Shown here one piece after another: positions 26,244 through 34,012 of a DNA stretch of 64,000 nt. The DNA comes from an uncultured Aquimarina sp. (GTDB lineage: Bacteria > Bacteroidota > Bacteroidia > Flavobacteriales > Flavobacteriaceae), in contig CANMDW010000004.1 in NCBI GenBank assembly GCA_947496705.1, positions 124,001 to 188,000 of the forward strand, written 5' to 3'. The first letter of the stretch is position 1; each line of letters opens with the position of its first letter. Position numbers and translations under genes: made by a program. The notes beneath the pieces are model-generated. The model saw nothing but the letters and a program-made list of their open reading frames with translations, ran no database searches and was not told the origin of the DNA.

Positions 26244-26720
26244 ATGAACCTTGAATCTATTAAAAACAAGCTGCAATCAAAGTCCATCTATCTGTCAGAA
26301 GCACCCATATTTGAAAAACCAACAGTGATCGGGTATGAAAAGAAATTCAGATGGCGATGGATGGCCACGCAGTTAAACACCTTTATCGTTGCCACCGATT
26401 TTGGAGATGAGAATATTACTATAAAGCTACTTGAAGAGCATTTGACCACATCGTTCCGCTTTGCGAAAAAAAATTATACAGGATGGCCAAGGGGGTTGCA
26501 ATCGGGATTAGCAGTAATCTCCATAGTGATTTCTTCTCATATAGAAGAAGCTTCCAAGGAGTATTGTCTACAATTAAAATCAGGTAAAAAATGGGCAGGT
26601 TTTAGCATTCCCGTGACCATTAATACTTCGACCAATGAGATGTATCATTTCAAAAAAAGCCCGATTTGGGGTATGATCTATTATCCGTATTTTAAAAAAA
26701 TGATTGCCTGGCTGAAATAG
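26244..26720 (+). CDS. hypothetical cytoplasmic protein
   Basis: A 158-residue soluble protein without signal peptide. A Trp/Arg-rich stretch (YEKKFRWRWMATQLNTF) near residue 35 and a hydrophobic segment near residue 88 (SGLAVISIVISSHI) are its main features. The layout resembles small proteins of unknown function found singly in Flavobacteria, but I cannot name a family. It is not obviously coupled to neighbours. Confidence 0.55.
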   Translation: MNLESIKNKLQSKSIYLSEAPIFEKPTVIGYEKKFRWRWMATQLNTFIVATDFGDENITIKLLEEHLTTSFRFAKKNYTGWPRGLQSGLAVISIVISSHIEEASKEYCLQLKSGKKWAGFSIPVTINTSTNEMYHFKKSPIWGMIYYPYFKKMIAWLK

Positions 26721-26768
26721 TGGTACATGCTATTCTGACAATAAAATCACTTGTATCATTAACAGTTC

Positions 26769-26873
26769 TTCATACATTCAACAATATCCCTCAAAGGTTT
26801 CAGGGTGTCCCTGCAGGTTGAACTATACTTCCTGCAGGTTCAATGATATTCCTTGCACCTTCATATATACGAA
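26769..26873. repeat. degenerate 21-bp tandem repeats
   Basis: Five 21-base units can be aligned (26769-26789, 26790-26810, 26811-26831, 26832-26852, 26853-26873). The best two both begin CTGCAGGTT. A 21-bp unit encodes seven residues, but stops occur on the reverse strand, so the array is either non-coding or a decayed repeat gene. Confidence 0.6.
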
Positions 26874-27121
26874 GACTCCCAAAACAGATGCGGGGATTGG
26901 CTATAGCGGGGATTTATCGTTTTTTATGCCGGCTTGCATACCCCTTAAACCGTTCGGTATGTTTTTTTAAACACATATTTACCGGCTGCCTGTATCTCGT
27001 CTGCTGCTTCTTTCAGGTGGGTAAGCCTTATCACGTATTACCTTGGCCAGAGAGTTTTCCTGGGTAGCTCCGATGGTTTTGGAAGTGCATGCAGCGTGTT
27101 GTTTTCCTTAAATTAAGAATC

Positions 27122-27151
27122 GCCCTTTATCTAAAGAGAGGGGCTTTTTTG
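27122..27151 (+). terminator. hairpin with T-tract before the thiamin operon
   Basis: GCCCTTT pairs with GAGGGGC-type sequence (four GC pairs, then mixed pairs), followed by TTTTTTG. It lies well downstream of the hypothetical gene ending at 26720. It would isolate the thiamin promoter from read-through. Confidence 0.45.
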
Positions 27152-27176
27152 TTTTAGTCAGGCCGCTTACCCTCTT

Positions 27177-27202
27177 TTGAAACAAATTTTTACCTACATT
27201 TG
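27177..27202 (+). promoter_or_regulatory. promoter of the thiamin salvage operon
   Basis: TACATTTG at 27195-27202 matches the Bacteroidota -7 consensus TAnnTTTG exactly. A TTG at 27177-27179 stands 15 bases before it, a little closer than usual. The predicted start point near 27208 falls at the first bases of the TPP riboswitch. Confidence 0.6.
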
Positions 27203-27205
27203 TGC

Positions 27206-27284
27206 TGGCTTTAGGGGTATTCTGAAAAGAATTGAGATAGTCCCTTTGAACCTGATCCGGTTGATACTGGCGTAGGGAAAAGTC
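27206..27284 (+). promoter_or_regulatory. TPP riboswitch (THI element)
   Basis: The conserved blocks are all visible: AGGGGT near 27213, TTGAGAT at 27232-27238 (C to T in the usual CTGAGAT), CCCTTTGAACCTGAT at 27242-27256, and the GGCGTAGGGAA end. P1 can be drawn as GGCTTT at 27206-27211 with AAAGTC at 27279-27284. It lies 76 bases before thiM. Binding of thiamin diphosphate is expected to lower expression of the four genes behind. The stem CCCTT / AAGGG at about 27311-27324 is a candidate expression platform. Confidence 0.93.
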
Positions 27285-27359
27285 GGAAAATATTTTTTCT
27301 GTCTGTCATCACCCTTTCCGAAGGGCTCTTTAGCTATTATTTTTAAATCAAATACTATC

Positions 27360-28157
27360 ATGAAAGAGTTACTCTGGCAGCATATTATTAATGTTCGCAA
27401 ACAATCCCCTTTAGTACAAAATATCACTAATTATGTAGTGATGAACAACACGGCAAATGCCTTGCTGGCAATTGGAGCTTCTCCGATTATGGCGCATGCC
27501 CATTCTGAAATAAAGCAGATGATAGCAATTTCTGAATCATTGGTGGTAAACATAGGCACATTGGATGAATACTGGGAGACATTAATGGTATCTGCCATTA
27601 ATGAAGCAAACAACTTACATAAACCCTGGGTGCTGGATCCTGTAGGAGCAGGGGCCACGCTATATAGAGATGAGGTTTTAGAAAAAATGGTTTCTTTACG
27701 GCCAACGGTTATAAGAGGGAATGCTTCAGAAATAGTAGCACTCGCAAAATGCAACAAAACTCATACAAAAGGCGTAGATAGTACCTTGCAAAGTGAAGCA
27801 GCCATCATTGCCGCAAAATCCCTGAATCAACAATACGGATCGGTAGTTTGTATCTCTGGCGAAACGGATATTGTGTGCAGTGATAAAAAACTGCTACTGC
27901 TATCAAATGGCGATGCTATGATGACCAGGGTAACCGGTTTAGGATGTTCGGCTACTGCGGTTATCGGCGCATTTATTGCGGTTATTGATAATCGTTTGGA
28001 AGCTGTTGCAGCAGCCATGGCACTCTTCGGCATTGCCGGAGAAATAGCAGCAAAAAATGTAATGGGCCCAGGCAGTTTACAAGTTCAGTTACTGGATAAA
28101 TTATATAATATTACCGAAACAGAATTCTATGAAAGCTTAAAAATAACCATGCAATAA
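27360..28157 (+). CDS. thiM: hydroxyethylthiazole kinase
   Basis: It phosphorylates 4-methyl-5-(2-hydroxyethyl)thiazole, a salvage step of thiamin synthesis. It has the ThiM start VRKQSPLVQNITNYVVMNNTANALLAIGASPIMAHA and the motif WVLDPVGAGAT near residue 90; the C-terminal active-site block TGLGCSATAVIGAF includes the catalytic Cys. At 265 residues it has normal length. It is the first gene after the TPP riboswitch. Its TAA stop shares its last base with the ATG of thiE. Confidence 0.95.
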   Translation: MKELLWQHIINVRKQSPLVQNITNYVVMNNTANALLAIGASPIMAHAHSEIKQMIAISESLVVNIGTLDEYWETLMVSAINEANNLHKPWVLDPVGAGATLYRDEVLEKMVSLRPTVIRGNASEIVALAKCNKTHTKGVDSTLQSEAAIIAAKSLNQQYGSVVCISGETDIVCSDKKLLLLSNGDAMMTRVTGLGCSATAVIGAFIAVIDNRLEAVAAAMALFGIAGEIAAKNVMGPGSLQVQLLDKLYNITETEFYESLKITMQ

Positions 28158-28795
28158 TGGATCGTTCTGCTTTCCCATTCCGGTTGTATTTGGTAATATC
28201 TGAAGCTACTTGCCATGGTAAAGACTTTGTTGCGGTATGTGAAGCTGCGATACAAGGAGGTGTTGATTTGGTACAATTGCGGGAAAAAGATATCGATACC
28301 CCAGAATTTCTAATAAAAGCTTTTCGCTTGCAAGAGATGCTGGCTCGTTATGATGTACCACTTATCATCAATGACAACCTGGAAGTAGCAAAACAATCAA
28401 GTGCTTATGGTATTCATGTGGGAAATAATGATTTACCACCGATAAAAATTCGCTCTGGTTGGGAAGCATGCAAACTTTTAGGATATTCTGTAGAGTACAA
28501 AAAACAAGTATTCAATCAACAAACGGTAGCTGCCGATTATCTTGGCATCAGTCCTGTTTTTAAGACCCTCACCAAACAAGATACTGTAACAGAATGGGGC
28601 TTAAAAGGCATCCGTGACCTACGTTTGGCTACCGATAAACCTCTGGTTGCCATAGGCAATATGAATGTATCTAATGCGTATGAGGTAATAAAAGCAGGGG
28701 CCAATTGTATTGCGGTGGTATCTGCTATTTGTCGGGCAGCAAACCCGGCAGAAGCAGCATATGAGATAAGAAATCAAATAGAAAAAGCAGTATGA
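28157..28795 (+). CDS. thiE: thiamin-phosphate synthase
   Basis: It joins the pyrimidine diphosphate and thiazole phosphate moieties to give thiamin monophosphate. The TIM-barrel motifs are GVDLVQLREKDIDT near residue 35, VPLIINDNLEVAKQ near residue 72, YLGISPVFKTLTK near residue 128 and the phosphate loop near PLVAIGNMNVSN. At 212 residues it has normal length. The start overlaps thiM by one base and the end overlaps thiD by four (ATGATGA), so the operon is tightly coupled. Confidence 0.95.
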   Translation: MDRSAFPFRLYLVISEATCHGKDFVAVCEAAIQGGVDLVQLREKDIDTPEFLIKAFRLQEMLARYDVPLIINDNLEVAKQSSAYGIHVGNNDLPPIKIRSGWEACKLLGYSVEYKKQVFNQQTVAADYLGISPVFKTLTKQDTVTEWGLKGIRDLRLATDKPLVAIGNMNVSNAYEVIKAGANCIAVVSAICRAANPAEAAYEIRNQIEKAV

Positions 28796-29634
28796 TGAAA
28801 AAACAATATAAATACCCCTCTGTAGTAACCATTGCGGGATTTGATGGAAGTGGAGGAGCCGGTATTCAGGCTGATATGAAAACCATATCGGCTTTAGGGT
28901 GTTATGCAACTTCAGTATTAACGGCACTTCCTGTGCAAAACACCTGTGGCGTAAAATCCATTTACCCAATTCCCGTTGAGGTTGTCGAAGAACAACTCCA
29001 TACGATTCTTGAAGATATTTTTCCTGAAGCTGTTAAAATAGGGATGGTACACACCACCGAACTGGTAGCAATTATCGAAAATATATGGTCACAATACCCA
29101 AAAACCCCTGTGATTTTTGACCCCGTGATGGTGGCTACCAGCGGACACAAACTGATCGAGGATAATACGATAGAGGCTATTATTGAAAAACTGTTCCCCC
29201 TGGCCGATATCATCACCCCCAACCTGGATGAAGCGGCTGTTCTAGCCAGGATGCCGATTCACAATGTAGAAGACATGCAAATAGCCGGTAAGAAGATCAT
29301 GGAGTTAGGTTGCCAGTCGGTTTTACTAAAAGGAGGACATCTTCAGGCAGCACAGCTGACCTCTCTATATTTTACTAAAGACGGTACGGTACATGAATAC
29401 AGTTTTGAGAAATTCGACACCAACAACACACACGGCTCGGGGTGTACTTTATCATCGGCCATAGCCAGTTATGTAGCACAAGGAAAATCGCTGGCAGAAG
29501 CCGTGACGCTTGGGCAGCAATATGTGCATGAAGCAATATGGAATGGTAAAGATGTTGCCATCGGGAAAGGCAATGGGCCGTTGAATCATTTTTTTAATCC
29601 GCAAAAACTTATAAAGAATGAATTGGTCGACTAA
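28792..29634 (+). CDS. thiD: hydroxymethylpyrimidine/phosphomethylpyrimidine kinase
   Basis: It phosphorylates HMP and then HMP-phosphate, supplying the pyrimidine for thiE. It is a ribokinase-like enzyme with TIAGFDGSGGAGIQADMKT near residue 14, VFDPVMVATSGHKL near residue 105, and THGSGCTLSSAIAS near residue 216. The length of 280 residues is normal. Either of two adjacent ATGs (28792 or 28795) may start it. It overlaps thiE by four bases and tenA by 17. Confidence 0.95.
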   Translation: MMKKQYKYPSVVTIAGFDGSGGAGIQADMKTISALGCYATSVLTALPVQNTCGVKSIYPIPVEVVEEQLHTILEDIFPEAVKIGMVHTTELVAIIENIWSQYPKTPVIFDPVMVATSGHKLIEDNTIEAIIEKLFPLADIITPNLDEAAVLARMPIHNVEDMQIAGKKIMELGCQSVLLKGGHLQAAQLTSLYFTKDGTVHEYSFEKFDTNNTHGSGCTLSSAIASYVAQGKSLAEAVTLGQQYVHEAIWNGKDVAIGKGNGPLNHFFNPQKLIKNELVD

Positions 29635-30265
29635 AACGTGGTATGAAATCGCATCAATCTATCAATCAATTACCAAAATGCCCTTTATTGAAGAATTGAT
29701 ACAGGGTACATTGCCCGTAGAAAAGTTTCAGTTTTATATTGCCCAGGATTCAGGTTATCTGGAGCATTTTGGACGCGCATTGGCATTAACTGCGGCAAGG
29801 GCACACGATACACAAGACACACTGGCATTTATACGTTTTGCCGAAGGAGCGATTGTGGTAGAAAACGCTCTGCATCAGTTCTATATGGATGACTATAGCA
29901 TCCCTGATAAAGAAACGATCGAACCCGCTTGTCATCATTATATACATTATTTAAAAAGTACTGTAGCTTTAGAACAGGTAGAAGTAGCAATGGCAGTATT
30001 GTTGCCTTGTTTCTGGATTTATAAGGAAGTAGGCGATTATATTTATAAGAATCAACAATCAGTAAATAATCCGTATCAAAAATGGATTGATACCTATTCT
30101 GGAGAAGAGTTTGGCAAATTAGTAGAACAGGCTATCGCTATTTGCGACCGTGTGGCAGCACAATGTACACCTGTACAGCAACAGGCAATGACAGATGCTT
30201 TCATTACTTCCAGCAGACTTGAATGGATGTTTTGGGATGGAGCGTATCAATTGAAAAAATGGTAA
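29618..30265 (+). CDS. tenA: thiaminase II / aminopyrimidine aminohydrolase
   Basis: It hydrolyses aminomethyl-pyrimidine and degraded thiamin to HMP for reuse. It is of the TenA_C class, with the catalytic Cys in LLPCFWIYKEVG (Cys131) and the conserved glutamate in SSRLEWMFWDGAY near residue 207. The YIAQDSGYLEHFGRALA start is typical. At 215 residues it has normal length. It overlaps thiD by 17 bases and closes the riboswitch-controlled operon. With no thiC, thiG or thiS here, the operon is built for salvage of both halves of thiamin. Confidence 0.93.
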   Translation: MNWSTKTWYEIASIYQSITKMPFIEELIQGTLPVEKFQFYIAQDSGYLEHFGRALALTAARAHDTQDTLAFIRFAEGAIVVENALHQFYMDDYSIPDKETIEPACHHYIHYLKSTVALEQVEVAMAVLLPCFWIYKEVGDYIYKNQQSVNNPYQKWIDTYSGEEFGKLVEQAIAICDRVAAQCTPVQQQAMTDAFITSSRLEWMFWDGAYQLKKW

Positions 30266-30422
30266 AAAATATGGGTAAGAGTTATTGTTTACCGTGGCTC
30301 TAGTTTAGACTTGCGTTGATGATCGTAAGATATTTATTCGCTTGATAAATAGTAATGTATTCTAAATCCCTGTCTGACCGAGAGGGTGAGCCTGCCTGCC
30401 GCAGGGATATCATAGGCTAGGC

Positions 30423-30620
30423 TTAAATCTTTATATTAAAAGATGTGTACACACCGTAGCTGACGGCCAGGGCGGTACTGATCCCGATTAACATCAGGAT
30501 CAGGGTGCTGGTGCTGCCTTTGCCTATAATCGCTACTACCATGTAATCGCTACCCTCGCTGTCCCCGATAGCAATCAGTACCGATGTTGCTACAATCATG
30601 TACCTCTTCTTTGCTGTCAT
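30423..30620 (-). CDS. small two-helix membrane protein overlapping the repeat gene
   Basis: The 65-residue product has two hydrophobic segments, at about residues 7-18 and 37-57 (LILMLIGISTALAVSYGVY), with a Gly/Ser-rich turn between. The ATG overlaps the stop of the preceding heptad-repeat gene by four bases (ATGA), the usual mark of coupled translation. I do not recognise the family. If real, it and the gene before it form a two-gene unit. No promoter or terminator could be assigned. Confidence 0.45.
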   Translation of the reverse strand: MTAKKRYMIVATSVLIAIGDSEGSDYMVVAIIGKGSTSTLILMLIGISTALAVSYGVYTSFNIKI

Positions 30621-31054
30621 GTTAAAAAGTATAGTGTCCCAGACCAGACATGTAGAAGAAAATACCTTAGAAATACTATGGTTGCCAACCGGGAAATGGT
30701 GCTAAACACAGTAAAAGCTTCAATTAAGGCAGCTTTGTGCTCATTTAGGGCAGTTAGATCATCAAATAAGACAGCTTTGTGCTCATTTAGGACAGCTAGA
30801 TCGTCAAATAAGACAGTTTTAATGTCAAGTAAAGCATCTTTGCTCTCATTTAGGACAGCTTTAGTGTCAAGTAAAGCAGGTTTATGCTCATTTAGGGCAG
30901 CTAGAGCTTCAGCCGTGGCAGCAAAAAGAGCTTCCGTGGCATTAAAAAATGCAGTTACTACAGGTTTGCCTGCAAGAACGGCATATATTTTGTTGCTACC
31001 CCTATGTTTTTCTGTAGGAAAAAAGAAATAAAACGGGTTAAAATATACATGCAT
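30617..31054 (-). CDS. heptad-repeat protein
   Basis: The 145-residue frame contains about 10 seven-residue units from roughly residue 38 to 114. Alternate units read ALNEHKA and VLFDDLT, with Ala/Val then Leu at fixed positions and charged residues around them, as in a coiled coil. The DNA beneath is an 11-unit 21-bp tandem array. The ends are Phe/Tyr-rich (YFNPFYFFFP and VFLRYFLLHVWSGTLYFLT). The start could be any of several codons and the N-terminus is uncertain. A + strand reading of the same DNA is also open; the minus strand is preferred for its coiled-coil character and its four-base overlap with the next small gene. Confidence 0.42.
   Translation of the reverse strand: MHVYFNPFYFFFPTEKHRGSNKIYAVLAGKPVVTAFFNATEALFAATAEALAALNEHKPALLDTKAVLNESKDALLDIKTVLFDDLAVLNEHKAVLFDDLTALNEHKAALIEAFTVFSTISRLATIVFLRYFLLHVWSGTLYFLT
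30711..30941. repeat. 11-unit 21-bp tandem repeat array
   Basis: Eleven contiguous 21-base units can be laid out from 30711 with no gap; nearly all end in GCA or ACA. Two subtypes alternate: one centres on CTTTGTGCTCATTTAGG, the other on TAGATCATCAAATAAG. The inner units are most alike and the two right-hand units have diverged. The array stays open on both strands, as expected for a 21-bp, seven-codon unit. Confidence 0.85.
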
Positions 31055-31213
31055 GTTACTTTATAATTTTGAACACCTCCTGTTTGCCCGGGGTATCGAC
31101 AAGCCGTATACCCATTTTGTACATGCCGGTTTTTCTACACACCTATATCTTTTTAATAAAGAATTCTAAAGGAACGTATTATAATTTCAAATTATGTATG
31201 GGTAAGCGGTAGC

Positions 31214-31285
31214 TGACCATCAGGCAGGCTTTCCAAAGGAAAAGACTTTTTTGCTACTTTCCCTTTGGGAAGCCCGCCTGGCCAG
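31214..31285. repeat. large imperfect inverted repeat
   Basis: A 22-base arm at 31223-31244 (from GGCAGGCTTTCC) pairs with 31257-31278 (to GGGAAGCCCGCC) at about 20 positions, counting one G-T pair. The stem extends outward through CAGG/CCTG and GAC/GTC. The 12-base loop holds a T-run. It could be a processed hairpin RNA, a bidirectional terminator or a palindromic repeat element. Confidence 0.7.
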
Positions 31286-31506
31286 TCGGACAGGGGCTGG
31301 GCCTGCCTGGCCTACCTTTGACAGGGATGGGATGAAAGATTGATTAGTCAAAAATACCAACGCCATTCTAAACTAGAGCCTTTACCGTTATTAAGACACT
31401 GAGTTATTACCATTTTAGTTTATTCCAAATAACTTGAAACAATGTATTGGTTTCAGAACCTCCGTCTGCCGATGGTACCAGGCCAGTCCATAGTAGTTCA
31501 GTTTGC

Positions 31507-31572
31507 CGGTAGTATCGTCACTGCGAGGAGGTATGACAAAGTCGTCTTTTCATAGTGAGCAGATTGCTTTAT
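31507..31572. repeat. degenerate GTCATTGCGAGG-type repeat
   Basis: The sequence reads CGTCACTGCGAGGAGG, then TATGACAAAGTCGTC, then AGCAGATTGCTT. This resembles the scattered repeat GTCATTGCGAGGAG...CGAAGCAATCT known from many bacterial genomes. The copy is decayed and non-coding. Confidence 0.5.
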
Positions 31573-31715
31573 TTTAGAAATTAATTAAGATAATATACAT
31601 TTACAAATGATTACCTTTCGTTGCATACAAGGGAGCTTGAAAGAAGTGTATTCATGATTGAAAATACTCTGGATAACTACCCGCCAGAATTCATACAAAA
31701 TACATAAAACTTATA

Positions 31716-33752
31716 ATGATGAAACATACATTAAAAATGATACTATTCCTCCTGTTCACTATAGTTTCGTTAAGCTATGGCCAGGTACGATCCAACTTAC
31801 AACTTATCGATATTTTTAATATGGAGTATGTATCCGACCCACAAATTTCGCCAGATGGTACCAAGGTTATTTATGTGAGAAATTTTAAAGATATTATGAC
31901 CGATAAAAACCTTTCAAATCTTTGGATGGTAAATTTTGATGGATCAAACAACCGACCGTTGACTACGGGAAATCAAAATGATTATTACCCAAGATGGTCT
32001 CATGATGGCCAAAAGATCATTTTCAAATCGAATATGGCAGATGATAAGGTAAAACTATATATGATGTGGATAGATACCAAAGAAGCAGTTGCATTAACCA
32101 ATACACCAAAAGCACCTGGCGCTGTGTCCTGGTCTTATAATGATACCTATGTGGCATTTAATATGTTTGTGCCCAAAAAGCATCAATCCATTATTAAGAT
32201 GCCCGAAAAACCGGAAGGTGCCAAATGGAACACTCCTCCTACGTATATAGACAATATGAATTATCGTGGTGATGGCCAGGGGTATCTAAAAAGTGGTAGC
32301 ATGCAGCTATTTACCTTGTCAATAGATGGAGGTACACCAAAGCAATTGACCTTTACAGATTTTGATCATGGAGCTCCTATATGGTCACTCGATAACAAAC
32401 ATCTTTATTTTGGAGCCAATTTCCATAAAGATGAAGAGTTGGAACCGCTTGATAGTGAAATTCATCAAATAGACATTAGTACTGGCAGTATTCAACCTTT
32501 AACAAAACGCTATGGGCCTGATTATAGTCCCGTATTGTCGCCCAAAGGAACAAAAATCGCTTATTTAGGTTTTGATGATAAGCACCAGGGGTATCAGATA
32601 CGACGTTTATATGTTATGGATTCTGATGGGAGCAATACTACGTTAATTTCTAAAGATGTTGACAGGGATATTCAAAATATAACATGGGGTAATGATGGAA
32701 AAGGTCTTTACTTTCAGTATGATGATAAGGGAGACACCAAGCTGGCATATATCACATTATCGGGTAAAGTTTCTGTGATCGCAGAAAATCTTGGAGGATT
32801 ATCTCTGGGCAGACCCTACAATGATGCAAGTTATTCGGCATCGAATAACAATAGATTTGCGTATACCCTGGGCGGAACAAAGCATCCTGCAGATCTGGGT
32901 GTTGCCAGTACTAAAAGCAATCAACGGTTAACAGCGTTAAACGATGATGTATTCTCCTTTAGAAACCTGGGTGCTGTTGAAGAATTATGGTGGGAATCGT
33001 CTTATGATCAGCGTAAAATACAAGGGTGGGTGGTAACCCCTCCCGATTTTGATGCGAATAAAAAATACCCAATGATCCTCGAAATTCACGGGGGTCCTTT
33101 TGCCAGTTATGGTTCTGTATATTCTGCCGAAATACAGGCCTATGCCGCAGCCGGTTATGTAGTGCTTTATGCAAACCCCAGGGGAAGTACAAGTTATGGA
33201 GAAGAGTTTGGAAACCTCATACATCATGATTATCCTAATCACGATTATGATGATCTCATGTCTGGCGTAGATGCAGTTATAAAAAAAGGATTTGTAGATG
33301 AGAAAAACCTTTTTGTAACCGGTGGTAGTGGAGGTGGTGTGCTTACTGCCTGGATTGTAGGAAAAACCAACCGGTTTAAAGCAGCCGTAGTGGCCAAACC
33401 AGTCATTAACTGGTATAGTTTTGTGTTATATGCCGACGGAGTTCAATTCTTTTCTAAATATTGGTTTCCTAATAAACCCTGGGAAGACCCTGCCCCTTAC
33501 TTAAAACGTTCGCCATTATCTTATGTTGGTAATGTTACTACACCAACAATGCTATTAACAGGCGAAGAAGATTACAGAACACCTATCGCAGAATCTGAAC
33601 AATTTTATGCAGCGTTAAAGTTGGAAAATGTTGAAACTGCGATGGTAAGAATACCAGCTGCATCACATGGTATTGCCAATAAACCTAGTAATTTGATAGC
33701 CAAAATAGCAAGTGTTTTAGCCTGGTTTGATAAGTATAAAGACAAAGAGTGA
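31716..33752 (+). CDS. S9-family serine peptidase (acylaminoacyl/dipeptidyl peptidase type)
   Basis: A 678-residue exported peptidase with a signal peptide ending near SLSYGQV. Residues about 30-400 form a TolB-like WD40/PD40 propeller, with repeats such as DGTKVIYVRN, WSHDGQKIIFKS and SPKGTKIAYLGF. The alpha/beta-hydrolase domain follows, with nucleophile Ser538 in VTGGSGGGVLTAW, the acid in TGEEDYRTP and the His in AASHGIANKP. It probably cleaves peptides in the periplasm, as Bacteroidota members do in amino-acid scavenging. It starts at the first of two adjacent Met codons. It is a single-gene unit with more than 250 bases of non-coding sequence on each side. Confidence 0.92.
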   Translation: MMKHTLKMILFLLFTIVSLSYGQVRSNLQLIDIFNMEYVSDPQISPDGTKVIYVRNFKDIMTDKNLSNLWMVNFDGSNNRPLTTGNQNDYYPRWSHDGQKIIFKSNMADDKVKLYMMWIDTKEAVALTNTPKAPGAVSWSYNDTYVAFNMFVPKKHQSIIKMPEKPEGAKWNTPPTYIDNMNYRGDGQGYLKSGSMQLFTLSIDGGTPKQLTFTDFDHGAPIWSLDNKHLYFGANFHKDEELEPLDSEIHQIDISTGSIQPLTKRYGPDYSPVLSPKGTKIAYLGFDDKHQGYQIRRLYVMDSDGSNTTLISKDVDRDIQNITWGNDGKGLYFQYDDKGDTKLAYITLSGKVSVIAENLGGLSLGRPYNDASYSASNNNRFAYTLGGTKHPADLGVASTKSNQRLTALNDDVFSFRNLGAVEELWWESSYDQRKIQGWVVTPPDFDANKKYPMILEIHGGPFASYGSVYSAEIQAYAAAGYVVLYANPRGSTSYGEEFGNLIHHDYPNHDYDDLMSGVDAVIKKGFVDEKNLFVTGGSGGGVLTAWIVGKTNRFKAAVVAKPVINWYSFVLYADGVQFFSKYWFPNKPWEDPAPYLKRSPLSYVGNVTTPTMLLTGEEDYRTPIAESEQFYAALKLENVETAMVRIPAASHGIANKPSNLIAKIASVLAWFDKYKDKE

Positions 33753-34012
33753 TGAGGAAATGTATTTTCGGGAAGATGTCAATCATTATTTTTGAAGATA
33801 CCTTCGTGGCACGAATAGTAGTTTTCAGGAAATAGGGTTTTTAAACATACTCTTATCATATTCTGTTGTGATACATACATAGATGATATGAATTCCTATG
33901 AAATCGTGAAAACTATCTGTCGTAAGCAGGTCTCTTTTCTAAACAAAGACCCTTATTTACCTTACACCAGACACAAATTGACATCATCACCATCAACTTA
34001 TTATGACAATCA

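Larger units (their letters stand above)
26721..27176. other. non-coding stretch between hypothetical gene and thiamin operon
   Basis: No credible gene is seen. The first 150 bases hold degenerate 21-bp repeats (listed separately). Next comes a GC-richer stretch without repeats, and a terminator-like hairpin at 27122. A short open frame at 26843 is Cys- and Phe-rich, has no recognisable features and is judged to be chance. Confidence 0.5.
31055..31715. other. 660-base gene-free stretch rich in short repeats
   Basis: I see no gene. It holds a large imperfect hairpin at 31214-31285, CCTGCC-type pieces at about 31310-31325, and a GTCATTGCGAGG-like element at 31507-31572. The last 100 bases are AT-rich and presumably contain the promoter of the peptidase gene, but no clear TAnnTTTG box was found. 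Confidence 0.5.

Noticed and set aside
26843..27067. Possible small gene before the thiamin operon
   Set aside because: The translation is Cys/Phe/Pro-rich and starts within the degenerate 21-bp repeats; no features support it.
30266..30422. tRNA or other stable RNA after tenA
   Set aside because: The short stems present are made of CCTGCC-type repeat pieces; no cloverleaf or conserved loop could be drawn.
30678..31031. Plus-strand open frame across the 21-bp repeat array
   Set aside because: The product is Ser/Ala/Lys/Cys-rich without heptad pattern; the minus strand gives a coherent coiled coil and overlaps another gene by four bases. The plus frame is probably open only because the repeat unit is 21 bp.
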